Assembly (NCBI GenBank): GCA_027488835.1
Contig: JAIYAW010000009.1
Coordinates: forward strand, 496,001-560,000
Source of the DNA: Bacteroidota bacterium
GTDB lineage: Bacteria > Bacteroidota > Bacteroidia > NS11-12g > UBA955
Length of the DNA stretch: 64,000 nucleotides
Direction: 5' to 3'
The notes under the pieces were generated by a model. It had not been told where the DNA came from. It saw only the letters and a list, made by a program, of their open reading frames with translations, and did not search any database. Made by a program: the position numbers and the translations under genes. Each line of letters starts with the position of its first letter. Position 1 is the first letter of the stretch. Shown piece after piece: positions 10,401-17,455 of the stretch.

Positions 10401-10706
10401 TTTATTCTTTGGATTAAGAAGGATGGCAAACAATACTTAACATTTATTGATCCAAAAGGTATTCGTAATTCCAAAGGAATGAATGACCCGAAAATTCAGT
10501 TTTATAAGTACCTAGCTGATAAGGTACAGCCACAAGTTATAAATGAGGATTTAATTCTAAACTCTTTCATTGTATCAAACACAAAATGGATCGAAGTGAA
10601 CTGGAAGGATAGTCACACAATCAGTGATTTCAATGATAACCATGTTTATTTTCAGGAAGAACAAAGTGGCGAATACATTACAAAGATGATAAACAAACTA
10701 TTTTAA
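7488..10706 (+). CDS. Type III restriction enzyme Res-like subunit (helicase plus nuclease)
   Basis: 1072 residues. ATGSGKT at residues 172-178 is the Walker A motif and DEGH near 274 is the DExH box. QLFGRGVRL is motif VI. Near the C-terminus a PD-(D/E)xK-type nuclease signature is visible: PD at about 970-971, then DPK at 988-990. This is the layout of type III Res subunits, which translocate and cleave after meeting unmodified sites with their Mod partner. The start codon overlaps the Mod stop. A G6 run lies at 7933-7938, shortly before the Walker A motif. No internal stop is seen, so the gene appears intact. Confidence 0.9.
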   Translation: MANFHDKIVLNKFLLSLFGIDAIGSKILSKDGLEVFKELKLSSSEGYTKEGNTKFLEQLKAHLYLTDDVTEIMLQQYDENIVRYTQEISAGRDETIVWKYFQYLSLLFTEIYLDKFFGNKKQLQHDLNQYAKKFNNQQVELNQGKKLARGETIYQVSAFKETDLNKLAFWNATGSGKTLLMHVNIKQYLHYAKKHSKVHDSKILLITPNEPLSRQHLADFLVSGIPANIFTKNQSGMFSGKEVEIIEVSKLSEESKEKTVAVDSFETHNLVLVDEGHGGMSGDQWKRFRDQLSTTGFAFEYSATFGQAISAAAKGKKDELTQEYAKSILFDYSYKYFYEDGYGKDYRILNLKEDNVDFKNKYLTANLLSFYQQLLLFKNKPELTTQFRLFKPLWVFVGSSVNAVRKENGVDTSDVLDIVHFLSDFLKNQDDYIKYIELIINNKAGLLDAKGYDIFDGSFAFLEELELTPVQIFEGINKEIFHNHNIGANLYIDNLKGANGELGLRVGDTDKYFGVINVGDEKKLHDLAMNNGILGTDKDFSESLFAQINHLQPKQEINMLIGSKKFTEGWSSWRVSSMGLMNIGKSEGSQIIQLFGRGVRLQGYEFSLKRSLGLDDYQRPANLKQVRKHLRPLETLQIFGVKANYMERFKELLEEEGLPTNSGDWVTITIPTQNKIDISSSDLKLIQVKESENFKKKEILTLELNIDVFRNKQVEVDWYPKIDTLESTKSSRVETIKQVCYLEENHFAFIDWTKLYFEIQNFKANKGFPNLEIELTLLQDIVKNNSWYRVFIPKDKMEFSSFKNVSVWQELATILLKKYIEQYYLYFKNRFNAENIETRKLLPTDDNLILQYDIRLNKNEDVDDIDKKIRKLKTDFTDSAFKSIQIATQVEAFDNLMHLYKPLIYVGKGYESKLQVFPIALNESEHQFMIDFEVQIAKIKASRKLEEVFLLRNQSKKGIGFFAEGNNFYPDFILWIKKDGKQYLTFIDPKGIRNSKGMNDPKIQFYKYLADKVQPQVINEDLILNSFIVSNTKWIEVNWKDSHTISDFNDNHVYFQEEQSGEYITKMINKLF

Positions 10707-10779
10707 AACACAGTTTTAATCTTTTTGGTCGCAAACATTAATTAAAAAACAATAGTAAAGAAAAATCGAAAAATAGCAT

Positions 10780-12426
10780 ATGGAAAAAATTATCGCACTG
10801 TACGAAAAAAGGAAAGATTCGTTTGCTTTTGACCAAGAAGCGAGAACCAGAGTCGATGAGGCTTGGCAGTATTTTAGGGATAAAATCGTCAATGAAACAT
10901 TTACATTGGAAGACTTTGCTAATACTATTCCGAATATTCAAGACCGAGCAATCATAGATAAAGGTGGTTATTTGATGAATTTCTTGGAGAGAACGAGCAG
11001 TAAATCATATGGTTCGTCAAAGCCAGGTAATGCCTTCAATTATGGCATTAAAATGAACAACGACAATACCACCTACACATTAGTAAGCAATCGTGAAGAA
11101 GAAGTAGATCATGCGACCGCTTTAGAGGCTTTCAATATAAACATCAAGTCATTTTTACATGGTTTATTAATGAATGAAGATGGCAGCCCAACTAGTATTG
11201 TAGAAAAAATACAAGCTATTGAATCAGATGATAATTATATTCCTGCAACGCAACTACTCAGAAAGATTGCAGCATTAGAACATCCAAAGGATTTAATGCC
11301 AATTTATCAAGATTCGACAATTGATAAATTATTTAAAATGTTTTGTGATAATGAAGATGCGACAACAAATCTTGGTAAAAATTATGCCATTGTACAGAAG
11401 TTAAAATCATTATTTAACGATGGTAATGAATTCCTGCCATCTGAACTATATATCCTATCTCAGTTTTTATGGAGACTTGAAAATGCTCAAACAATTTTTG
11501 ATCCAGCAAATAAAAACGTAATTCTTTATGGTGCACCAGGAACGGGTAAAACATTTACAGTATTAGAAGCACTTGAACTACTAACTAAAGGCGATAGTAA
11601 TTTTTATAAAGTTATTCAATTCCACCCATCTTACTCATATGAAGATTTCATTGAAGGTATTAGACCAACTGGAATTGTTGGTAGTAGTTTGAATTTGCAA
11701 GTAGTAAATGGCACATTTAAGGAGTTTTGTATCAAAGCAAAGAATGATTTGAGCAATGATTACTATTTCGTTATAGATGAAATTAACAGGGGTAATTTGT
11801 CTAGTATTTTTGGCGAACTATTATTCTGTCTAGAATATAGGTATAATCCTAATGACGACAGAAGTTTGAATCTTGTTCAAACGCAATATTCTAATCTTAT
11901 AAAGAATCTAACTGACGATAAGGAAAGACTGTCATTTATTATTCAAAATGACGAGGTCTATTTTGGAATTCCTGATAACGTATATGTAATTGGGATGATG
12001 AATGATGTAGACAAAAGTATTGACTCATTTGACTTAGCATTAAGAAGGCGTTTTAAATGGATTCGAAAAGAATGCGATTACGAGGTAATTACAGATGTCT
12101 TGTCCGATTATACGGAAATTGAGCAATATATTGATGCTTGCAAAAAGTTAAATCAAAAAATAAGTGCTTCAAGTGAATTAAACCTTGGTAAATCTTATGA
12201 ATTTGGACATGCTTTCTTTTTAAGAATAAAGGATATATCTAGAGGCAATAAGATAAAGCAAGGAGATATGGCTTTGCTTTTTGACAATTATTTACAACCA
12301 ACACTTAAAGAATACATGCGCTCTGTATATGCAGAAAGCGATATAGATGATAAGTTAAAAGAAATTAAGGAATCATTTATTAATCTTGTTCCCAAAAAGA
12401 CTAGGAAGAAACGTGATCAAAATTAA
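10780..12426 (+). CDS. mcrB: McrB-like AAA+ GTPase/ATPase
   Basis: 548 residues. The Walker A motif is GAPGTGKT (251-258). The Walker B is VIDEINRGN (D333, E334), the form typical of McrB. A sensor-type MMNDVDKS and an LALRRRF arginine-finger segment follow. McrB forms hexamers that drive DNA translocation for the McrC nuclease, classically on modified-cytosine DNA. The first 240 residues, where McrB proteins carry their target-reading domain, are not recognised, so the modification read cannot be predicted. There is a 73-bp spacer after the Res-like gene with no terminator in it, so it is probably in the same operon. McrC overlaps its 3' end. Confidence 0.9.
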   Translation: MEKIIALYEKRKDSFAFDQEARTRVDEAWQYFRDKIVNETFTLEDFANTIPNIQDRAIIDKGGYLMNFLERTSSKSYGSSKPGNAFNYGIKMNNDNTTYTLVSNREEEVDHATALEAFNINIKSFLHGLLMNEDGSPTSIVEKIQAIESDDNYIPATQLLRKIAALEHPKDLMPIYQDSTIDKLFKMFCDNEDATTNLGKNYAIVQKLKSLFNDGNEFLPSELYILSQFLWRLENAQTIFDPANKNVILYGAPGTGKTFTVLEALELLTKGDSNFYKVIQFHPSYSYEDFIEGIRPTGIVGSSLNLQVVNGTFKEFCIKAKNDLSNDYYFVIDEINRGNLSSIFGELLFCLEYRYNPNDDRSLNLVQTQYSNLIKNLTDDKERLSFIIQNDEVYFGIPDNVYVIGMMNDVDKSIDSFDLALRRRFKWIRKECDYEVITDVLSDYTEIEQYIDACKKLNQKISASSELNLGKSYEFGHAFFLRIKDISRGNKIKQGDMALLFDNYLQPTLKEYMRSVYAESDIDDKLKEIKESFINLVPKKTRKKRDQN

Positions 12427-13864
12427 GCTAACAGATAATTTTAATTTTTACAACGAGGTAAAACTTACTTATGCTAATCCAGATTTGGATTTATGGAATC
12501 GCTTTGTGTCTTATAATAATAAGAAAGTAACTAAAAGTATAATTGAAAAAATTAGAAAGATTAAAGATGATACCATAAAGGCTAAGGACATTGAAAAATC
12601 AAACATTAGGGTTGAAACTATCTGGGGTGCTAATAAAGGCAATACATCAAAAGATGATGATAACATTGTCCTTCAGATAATCAACAATAACGATGAATTG
12701 ATAATAAAGACAGGCAATTTTGTTGGTGTTATTTTTACACAAGGAATATCAGTCGAAATAGATTCAAGATTTGGCAAATACTTTTTACAACGAATGCTTA
12801 ATTTTGCAAATGATATTTTCTTAGGTGACATTGAGCAATCAGGCTATAAAAAATCATCTAATACAAATCCGTTTAAGTTTATTATTTCCTATTTGTTTAT
12901 TCAGTCTTTAGAAAAGGCTTGGGTCAAAGGATTCCCAAAATCTTACACCACCCAAAGTGATAGAAGCTTAAAGTTAAAAGGCAGTGTAGATATTAATGAA
13001 TTGATTAAAAAAGACATTCCATATTCTGGCAAGATCTCTTACAAATATCGAAATCAGCAAAACGTAAACGAAATTGTAAACGTGTTATACAAGGCAGTGA
13101 GTAAGGTTAAATCCTCTTACCCAAATGTAATCAATTCAAATATTCACAATATCACACAGGATTTGGCAATTGATCGCACACTTACTTTTGTAAACAGGGC
13201 ATTAATCCAAAAAGCACAGAAGCACAAATCGCTGCAAAATTCATTGTACTCTGATTATAAGATAGCTTTAAATTATGCGGAATTGATTATAGAGGATTTG
13301 AATGAAATAGATGAAACAGATACTGATTTTAAAACAACAGGCTTTCTAATTGACATTTCTAAATTGTACGAATTATACTTGGAGAAACTACTAAAAAACA
13401 ATCTACAAGAATTTAATGTTTCTGGGCAAACAAAAATTGTATCGTACCATCAATCTGCTTATATCCGCAATTTAATACCAGACTTAGTTTTAACCAATAA
13501 GGAAACTGGTGATGTTGCTGTTTTTGATTCTAAGTACAAGACATTAAGATTAAACAAAGAGTATTATGGTAAAGATATTGACAGAGCTGATTTTTTTCAA
13601 ATCCATACATACATGGGTTATTATGGCAATAACATTAAAATTGGCGGTTTAATTTATCCAACAATTGGTGCTGAGTCAGATGATCTTTTGCCAGTTGAAA
13701 AGTTATTTGGCAATAATAACAGTAACAATTGTTTTACTATCGATGGTATTAATACTGGTTTAAATAATGATGGAGATTTATTTATGAGCTATTCTAGTAT
13801 TTTAGAAAATGAACGTAGTTTTATAAATCGTTTTAAGAACAAACTCGAAAAAGCATTCGGATAG
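12413..13864 (+). CDS. mcrC: McrC-like nuclease subunit
   Basis: 483 residues from a GTG at 12413, chosen because AGGAAGAA (12403-12410) sits just before it as a ribosome-binding site; a TTG at 12386 is the longer alternative. The start lies inside the end of mcrB, so the subunits should be made in balance. The C-terminal half has the McrC nuclease signature: PDLVL with D357, followed by FDSKYK with D372 and K374, a PD-(D/E)xK arrangement. McrC binds the McrB hexamer and supplies DNA cleavage. It is the last gene of the operon and a terminator hairpin follows about 90 bp later. Confidence 0.9.
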   Translation: MIKIKLTDNFNFYNEVKLTYANPDLDLWNRFVSYNNKKVTKSIIEKIRKIKDDTIKAKDIEKSNIRVETIWGANKGNTSKDDDNIVLQIINNNDELIIKTGNFVGVIFTQGISVEIDSRFGKYFLQRMLNFANDIFLGDIEQSGYKKSSNTNPFKFIISYLFIQSLEKAWVKGFPKSYTTQSDRSLKLKGSVDINELIKKDIPYSGKISYKYRNQQNVNEIVNVLYKAVSKVKSSYPNVINSNIHNITQDLAIDRTLTFVNRALIQKAQKHKSLQNSLYSDYKIALNYAELIIEDLNEIDETDTDFKTTGFLIDISKLYELYLEKLLKNNLQEFNVSGQTKIVSYHQSAYIRNLIPDLVLTNKETGDVAVFDSKYKTLRLNKEYYGKDIDRADFFQIHTYMGYYGNNIKIGGLIYPTIGAESDDLLPVEKLFGNNNSNNCFTIDGINTGLNNDGDLFMSYSSILENERSFINRFKNKLEKAFG

Positions 13865-13881
13865 ATAGGAAAACTTAACAT

Positions 13882-13904
13882 GGATCCTATACAAGGATCC
13901 TATA
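13882..13904. repeat. Two direct copies of a 10-bp sequence after mcrC
   Basis: GGATCCTATA occurs at 13882-13891 and again at 13895-13904, separated by CAA. Each copy contains the self-complementary GGATCC, so the pair could also fold as a small hairpin. No role is evident. Confidence 0.5.
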
Positions 13905-13956
13905 AAATTCTTGCCGAGAAAATGTAATGGTTAATTTATTAAAGGCTATGAGAATG

Positions 13957-13978
13957 CCCAATTTTATTGGGTTTTATT
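13957..13978 (+). terminator. Rho-independent terminator of the defence operon
   Basis: CCCAAT, a TTT loop and ATTGGG form a 6-bp stem, followed by TTTTATT. It lies about 90 bp after the mcrC stop, before the convergent gene group that ends at 13999. Confidence 0.55.
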
Positions 13979-13998
13979 AAAAAGTATCTGACCCATGT

Positions 13999-14448
13999 TC
14001 AATATAAAGCTCTTTTTTTTTCTGGGAATTCTGAAATATATGGCTGCTTTAGATAAATCACTTTGCCACTAAGACCACTATTATACAAAACAATTGTATC
14101 GCTATGGGTAAAGGAGAATATGGCAGTGCCATAAGGCGCATTGCTAGGAATGATTATATCGTATTTCATATCCTTGAACCTTAATCTACCTTTAAGCAAA
14201 AGTACAGAATGCGCAGAATCCAATAGGTTCTGGAATTGAATGGTTTCAACCCTAGTATTAACGACCAACAAACCTGATTGATTTTCATTGTACATATCGA
14301 TGATGGGCTCATCATCTTTAGTTAAACAATGCGCCAAAGTTCTTCCCTCTAATTTTAATCCTGGGGAATATCTGGTTATTATGTTATCAAATGACCCAAG
14401 TTCATTTAATATCTTATCTGGTAATTGATATCCTTTATTTATTTGCAT
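13999..14448 (-). CDS. Uncharacterised protein resembling the C-terminal half of phage Dam
   Basis: 149 residues from the ATG at 14448, which overlaps the previous stop by 14 nt; an upstream ATG at 14478 is the alternative. The second half reads like the C-terminal part of phage-type DNA N6-adenine methyltransferases: a beta strand LLVV, then FQNLL, KGRLRF, and NAPYGTAIFSF. The catalytic DPPY motif that should precede this is absent both here and in the gene upstream. It is therefore a fragment, an inactivated relative or a chance resemblance. It is the last of three tightly spaced genes. Confidence 0.5.
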   Translation of the reverse strand: MQINKGYQLPDKILNELGSFDNIITRYSPGLKLEGRTLAHCLTKDDEPIIDMYNENQSGLLVVNTRVETIQFQNLLDSAHSVLLLKGRLRFKDMKYDIIIPSNAPYGTAIFSFTHSDTIVLYNSGLSGKVIYLKQPYISEFPEKKRALY

Positions 14449-15127
14449 TTTGTATGTCGGTTTTAGTTTTACGGTCAATGATTATTCTGGGTATTAGTGT
14501 TTGAAGCTGATCGAGTGTGATTTTAAATCGTTTTGGTTTGATAGATTGTTGTATTTCTTGGTCGAAATGAACTCCCAGCACTTTGTCGATGACTTCATTA
14601 ATCTTCCCCTTTGTTATTGGTTTGTTCTCTTGAAATATTTCATACTCATCTTTGAGCCTATCAACCATTGTTTCTATTTGTGTAGAATAAGATTCGAACT
14701 CATTTGGGTTGATATTGATTTCCAGCGCAATTCTATTAAGTACATGTTTCCATTCTGGATCTCCGTTGCCAATTAAACTTGTGAAGTATTGCTTGACCAA
14801 GCCTTCATCAAAATCACCTTTGTTCATTTGAAGAATTATTTTACCATACTTTGATTGCCAAAAGGTCAAAGGTTCTCTGTTCTCATTCTCATTAAGTGTG
14901 TATTTTGTTTTTAATTCATCCAGGTATTCTGCTCTGGCTTTCCCTGATACAGCCGATGCAAAGTTTTTCCTCTCTGCTTTTTGATCCTTGGAAAGGTCGT
15001 TGGCCAATTTCGCTGCATCAAGATTATGTGCCGCTAAAAAGTTCTTTACAGCTATCGCTCTAATTCCTGTATACTGCGCAATGGTATTGATATACTTTTC
15101 GTTTGATTGGTTGTTATTAGTTTGCAT
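14435..15127 (-). CDS. Uncharacterised protein
   Basis: 230 residues, hydrophilic and mostly helical, with no signal peptide, membrane segment or motif that I recognise. The N-terminus (IAQYTGIRAIAVKNFLAAHNL) could be a small helical DNA- or protein-binding unit. It starts 3 nt after the stop of the 68-residue gene and overlaps the next gene by 14 nt, so all three are likely co-expressed. The setting inside an island with recombinases suggests a phage or mobile origin. Confidence 0.6.
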   Translation of the reverse strand: MQTNNNQSNEKYINTIAQYTGIRAIAVKNFLAAHNLDAAKLANDLSKDQKAERKNFASAVSGKARAEYLDELKTKYTLNENENREPLTFWQSKYGKIILQMNKGDFDEGLVKQYFTSLIGNGDPEWKHVLNRIALEININPNEFESYSTQIETMVDRLKDEYEIFQENKPITKGKINEVIDKVLGVHFDQEIQQSIKPKRFKITLDQLQTLIPRIIIDRKTKTDIQNANK

Positions 15128-15130
15128 AAT

Positions 15131-15337
15131 TTATATTTTACTATAAATAGTAGGATCCTTAGCAAAGTTCAATAAAGGAATCCCCTCTCCCAAAAGCACT
15201 CCAGTACTAGGATCACCATTTCCTGGCATACAACGTATCAGACCCGTATGGGTTATGTAGGTATCAAAATATGGCTTGAATTTTAAAAATTCTGTTTCCA
15301 TAAGATTTGGAATAATTGATGTATTCCAAATTGACAT
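15131..15337 (-). CDS. Uncharacterised small protein
   Basis: 68 residues with no recognised domain; a glycine/proline-rich GNGDPSTGVLLGEG stretch lies in the C-terminal half. Support for it being real is its close spacing to the next gene (3 nt) and the copy of the CTATAAATAG motif at 15374-15383 upstream. It could be a fragment of a larger phage protein. Confidence 0.45.
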   Translation of the reverse strand: MSIWNTSIIPNLMETEFLKFKPYFDTYITHTGLIRCMPGNGDPSTGVLLGEGIPLLNFAKDPTIYSKI

Positions 15338-15807
15338 TGGTTTTTTTTGAAAAATTTTGGAATTGCCTTTTTCCTATAAATAGACTGTATCCCGAAAAGC
15401 TACAAGTTCTTTTTTACCTTGACCTTAGTGATGTCGGTGTCGGCATCGTAGGATACTTCCCCATAGTTATTGAGCTTGTTTGTAAGATCTAAAGATGCGG
15501 ATACAAACTTAACCTCACCGTCTTCAACATTATCCATTACAATTTTCCTAAGTACACCTGTTCCCTGGTATGCAGGTTTAAATTCGATGTAATCAATGCC
15601 ACCTAAATCCCAATGAATGCCACCTACCATTTGGTTATTTATGAATATTGGTTGCAATTCACCGCCAGAATAACTTTTTCTTCCTTTTTGCTCAAGCCAT
15701 TTTTGGTCTTCATCGCTAACATTGCCAAAATATTTTATTTCGTTGTTCTCTATTTCGTTGATCAGGTCAATCAATTTTCTCATTTCATTTATCATAACAA
15801 TAAATAG
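15141..15807 (-). repeat. CTATAAATAG motif, three copies at gene heads
   Basis: CTATAAATAG occurs at 15141-15150 and 15374-15383, and a one-mismatch copy CAATAAATAG at 15798-15807. Each lies upstream of one of the three minus-strand genes starting at 15127, 15337 and 15795. The motif is nearly self-complementary. A shared promoter or operator element is plausible but unproven. Confidence 0.4.
15400..15795 (-). CDS. Small GNAT-like protein, phage type
   Basis: 131 residues. The segment IEFKPAYQGTGVLRKIV resembles motif A of GNAT acetyltransferases (Q-x-x-G-x-G), and the strand before it (GGIHWDLGG) fits the preceding beta strands. It is shorter than typical GNAT enzymes and lacks a clear motif B, so activity is doubtful. 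Similar small proteins occur in large phages. It is transcribed in the same direction as the three genes that follow, with its own upstream CAATAAATAG motif. Confidence 0.5.
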   Translation of the reverse strand: MINEMRKLIDLINEIENNEIKYFGNVSDEDQKWLEQKGRKSYSGGELQPIFINNQMVGGIHWDLGGIDYIEFKPAYQGTGVLRKIVMDNVEDGEVKFVSASLDLTNKLNNYGEVSYDADTDITKVKVKKNL

Positions 15808-15871
15808 TTTTGGAGTACAAAAGAGGAGTGAAAACTATAATTAGTTAAAAATAACAAATTGGTAACTAGTG

Positions 15872-15901
15872 TTTGCAATATGTAAAATTTAATTATATTT
15901 G
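15872..15901 (+). promoter_or_regulatory. Promoter of the serine recombinase
   Basis: TTTG at 15872-15875, an 18-bp spacer and TATATTTG at 15894-15901 match the Bacteroidota -33/-7 consensus. The start codon follows 19 nt after the -7 box, which also argues that translation starts at 15921 and not at the upstream ATG at 15873. Confidence 0.7.
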
Positions 15902-15920
15902 CCTAATAAATATTTCAAAC

Positions 15921-16637
15921 ATGAAAAAATACGTTTGCTATTATAGGGTCTCCACCCAAAAACAAGGTGCGGAAGGTTTAGGCATTAATGCTCAAAAAAA
16001 CGCTGTTGTAAAATATATTGGCAATAACAAATCAGAAATTTTAGGGGAATTTATTGAAGTAGAAACAGGTACAAGGAAAAGAAAGAGAGTTGAAATATAT
16101 AATGCAATCGAACTTGCAAAAAAAAATAATGCAACACTGCTAGTTGCAAAATTAGATCGTCTTTCAAGAGACGTAGAGTTCACCAGTGCATTATATAATG
16201 CTGGCGTTGAATTTATTTGTTGTGATAATCCAACTGCAAACAAGTTGACAATACAATTACTTTCGGTAATAGCGGAAAATGAAGCTGAGGTAATTTCAAA
16301 TAGAATAAAAAGTGCATTGGCGGTAAAAAAAGAAAGGATCAAAAAAGGTATAATTGTAAATAAGGATGGTTCTGAAATGAAACCTGTAAATGGTAAATAC
16401 AGACTTGGTAATCCAAATGGTTTTGGTGTTTATCAGAAACTAGGCGCTCAAAAGATCAAGGAATTGGCAGCAACCAATAAATCCAATATTCAAGCTATGG
16501 ATATCATTTGCTCAGCAAGAAAGCAGAACATGACATTGCAGCAAATTGCGGATAAGTTAAATTCACTTCAATATGTAACTAGACGAGGAAAAACCTTTAC
16601 TCCAACACAAGTTTCTAGGTTATATTTGAAATGTTAG
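15921..16637 (+). CDS. Serine recombinase, resolvase/invertase family
   Basis: 238 residues. YYRVSTQKQ carries the catalytic serine (S11), and LDRLSR and the NRIKSAL helix are standard for the resolvase N-terminal domain. The C-terminal ~60 residues (TLQQIADKLNS, then RRGKTFTPTQVSRL) form a helix-turn-helix DNA-binding region. Such enzymes resolve, invert or integrate DNA between short sites. No inverted or repeated crossover site was found nearby, so its reaction is unknown. It is a second recombinase in an island that also carries a tyrosine integrase. Confidence 0.9.
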   Translation: MKKYVCYYRVSTQKQGAEGLGINAQKNAVVKYIGNNKSEILGEFIEVETGTRKRKRVEIYNAIELAKKNNATLLVAKLDRLSRDVEFTSALYNAGVEFICCDNPTANKLTIQLLSVIAENEAEVISNRIKSALAVKKERIKKGIIVNKDGSEMKPVNGKYRLGNPNGFGVYQKLGAQKIKELAATNKSNIQAMDIICSARKQNMTLQQIADKLNSLQYVTRRGKTFTPTQVSRLYLKC

Positions 16638-16710
16638 TAGATCTTGTTTCTATTTGCAAATAACTATATATCTATACTTTATGTATTAATAAAAAGTAAA
16701 AATAACGATA

Positions 16711-17094
16711 TTAATACGAGTTGGGAATTTTTAATAAATAGACCAAACGACCATAATCACCTGGAATATTGCCGTATGATGAGTAATCAATAAAAAGGTA
16801 TTTACAATTTATTTTCAAGGAATCAATCAATTTTGCACATTCTTCAATATCTTCTATTTCAGAAAACAAATCCATTTCAAAATCAAAATCACGTGAAGCG
16901 TAAAATAATTCATCCCAAGCAGATGTTTCTGGAGTCCATATTGCTAAAACTGTTTCAGGTAATTCATTTTCCGCTATTTCTATTTCTGGATTACTAGAAA
17001 TGATTTGTTTACCTGTAAAAGGACAAAACAATGATTGTTGCATACCATTTTCATGTTTATGCTCTAATCTAACAATTTGTGTGTTTAAATACAT
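16711..17094 (-). CDS. Uncharacterised protein
   Basis: 127 residues, acidic, with no recognised domain. The segments LFCPFTGKQI near the N-terminus and IWTPETSAWDEL are distinctive but I cannot assign them. A TAATTTTG -7 box lies only 4 nt before the ATG, which supports a genuine, probably leaderless gene. It is convergent with the serine recombinase. Confidence 0.65.
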   Translation of the reverse strand: MYLNTQIVRLEHKHENGMQQSLFCPFTGKQIISSNPEIEIAENELPETVLAIWTPETSAWDELFYASRDFDFEMDLFSEIEDIEECAKLIDSLKINCKYLFIDYSSYGNIPGDYGRLVYLLKIPNSY

Positions 17095-17098
17095 ATTA

Positions 17099-17106
17099 CA
17101 AAATTA
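17099..17106 (-). promoter_or_regulatory. -7 promoter box of the 127-residue gene
   Basis: On the minus strand the box reads TAATTTTG, a full match to TAnnTTTG. Four nucleotides separate it from the start codon, so the transcript would have little or no leader. No good -33 element is seen at the usual distance. Confidence 0.5.
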
Positions 17107-17154
17107 ATTTTTTTGCCCAATTTTTTTAAATTTTATAAAATTAAAGTTAAAATA

Positions 17155-17176
17155 AAGCCTGGATTTAACCAGGCTT
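17155..17176 (-). terminator. Terminator of the integrase-excisionase unit
   Basis: AAGCCTGG, a 6-nt loop and CCAGGCTT form a perfect 8-bp stem right after the stop of the excisionase-like gene, followed on the minus strand by an AT-rich stretch. Confidence 0.65.
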
Positions 17177-17180
17177 ACTT

Positions 17181-17420
17181 TTACTTAAACAACGCTTGTA
17201 AATCCGAAAGTGCAAAATAATTCAAACCGCTTATTTTCACTGGATAAATATTGTTGTGAACACAAATTTTCATAAGTGTATTTTCACTCACACTGAGGTA
17301 CTCACATGCATCTTTTGTTCTTAAATGTGTAATCTCAGGTTTCTGATTTTGTTTTTGCATAATACCTGATAACATTCTCTCAATAGAAATCAATCTTTCT
17401 TCGATTTTTTCAATAGACAT
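17181..17420 (-). CDS. Excisionase-like HTH protein (HTH_17/MerR type)
   Basis: 79 residues. The first 30 form a likely coiled-coil helix. The rest is a winged helix of the excisionase/HTH_17 type: LRTKDACEYLSVSENTLMKI, a wing with a tyrosine, and FALSDLQALF. Such proteins bend DNA at attachment sites and favour excision. It lies 35 bp downstream of the integrase on the same strand and is followed by a terminator, so int and xis form one unit. Confidence 0.8.
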   Translation of the reverse strand: MSIEKIEERLISIERMLSGIMQKQNQKPEITHLRTKDACEYLSVSENTLMKICVHNNIYPVKISGLNYFALSDLQALFK

Positions 17421-17455
17421 TAATTAAACTGTTAAACATATCTTTATCAGGGTAT

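Noticed and set aside
13882-13904. GGATCC pair as the defence operon terminator
   Set aside because: No T run follows; the CCCAAT/ATTGGG hairpin further on fits better.
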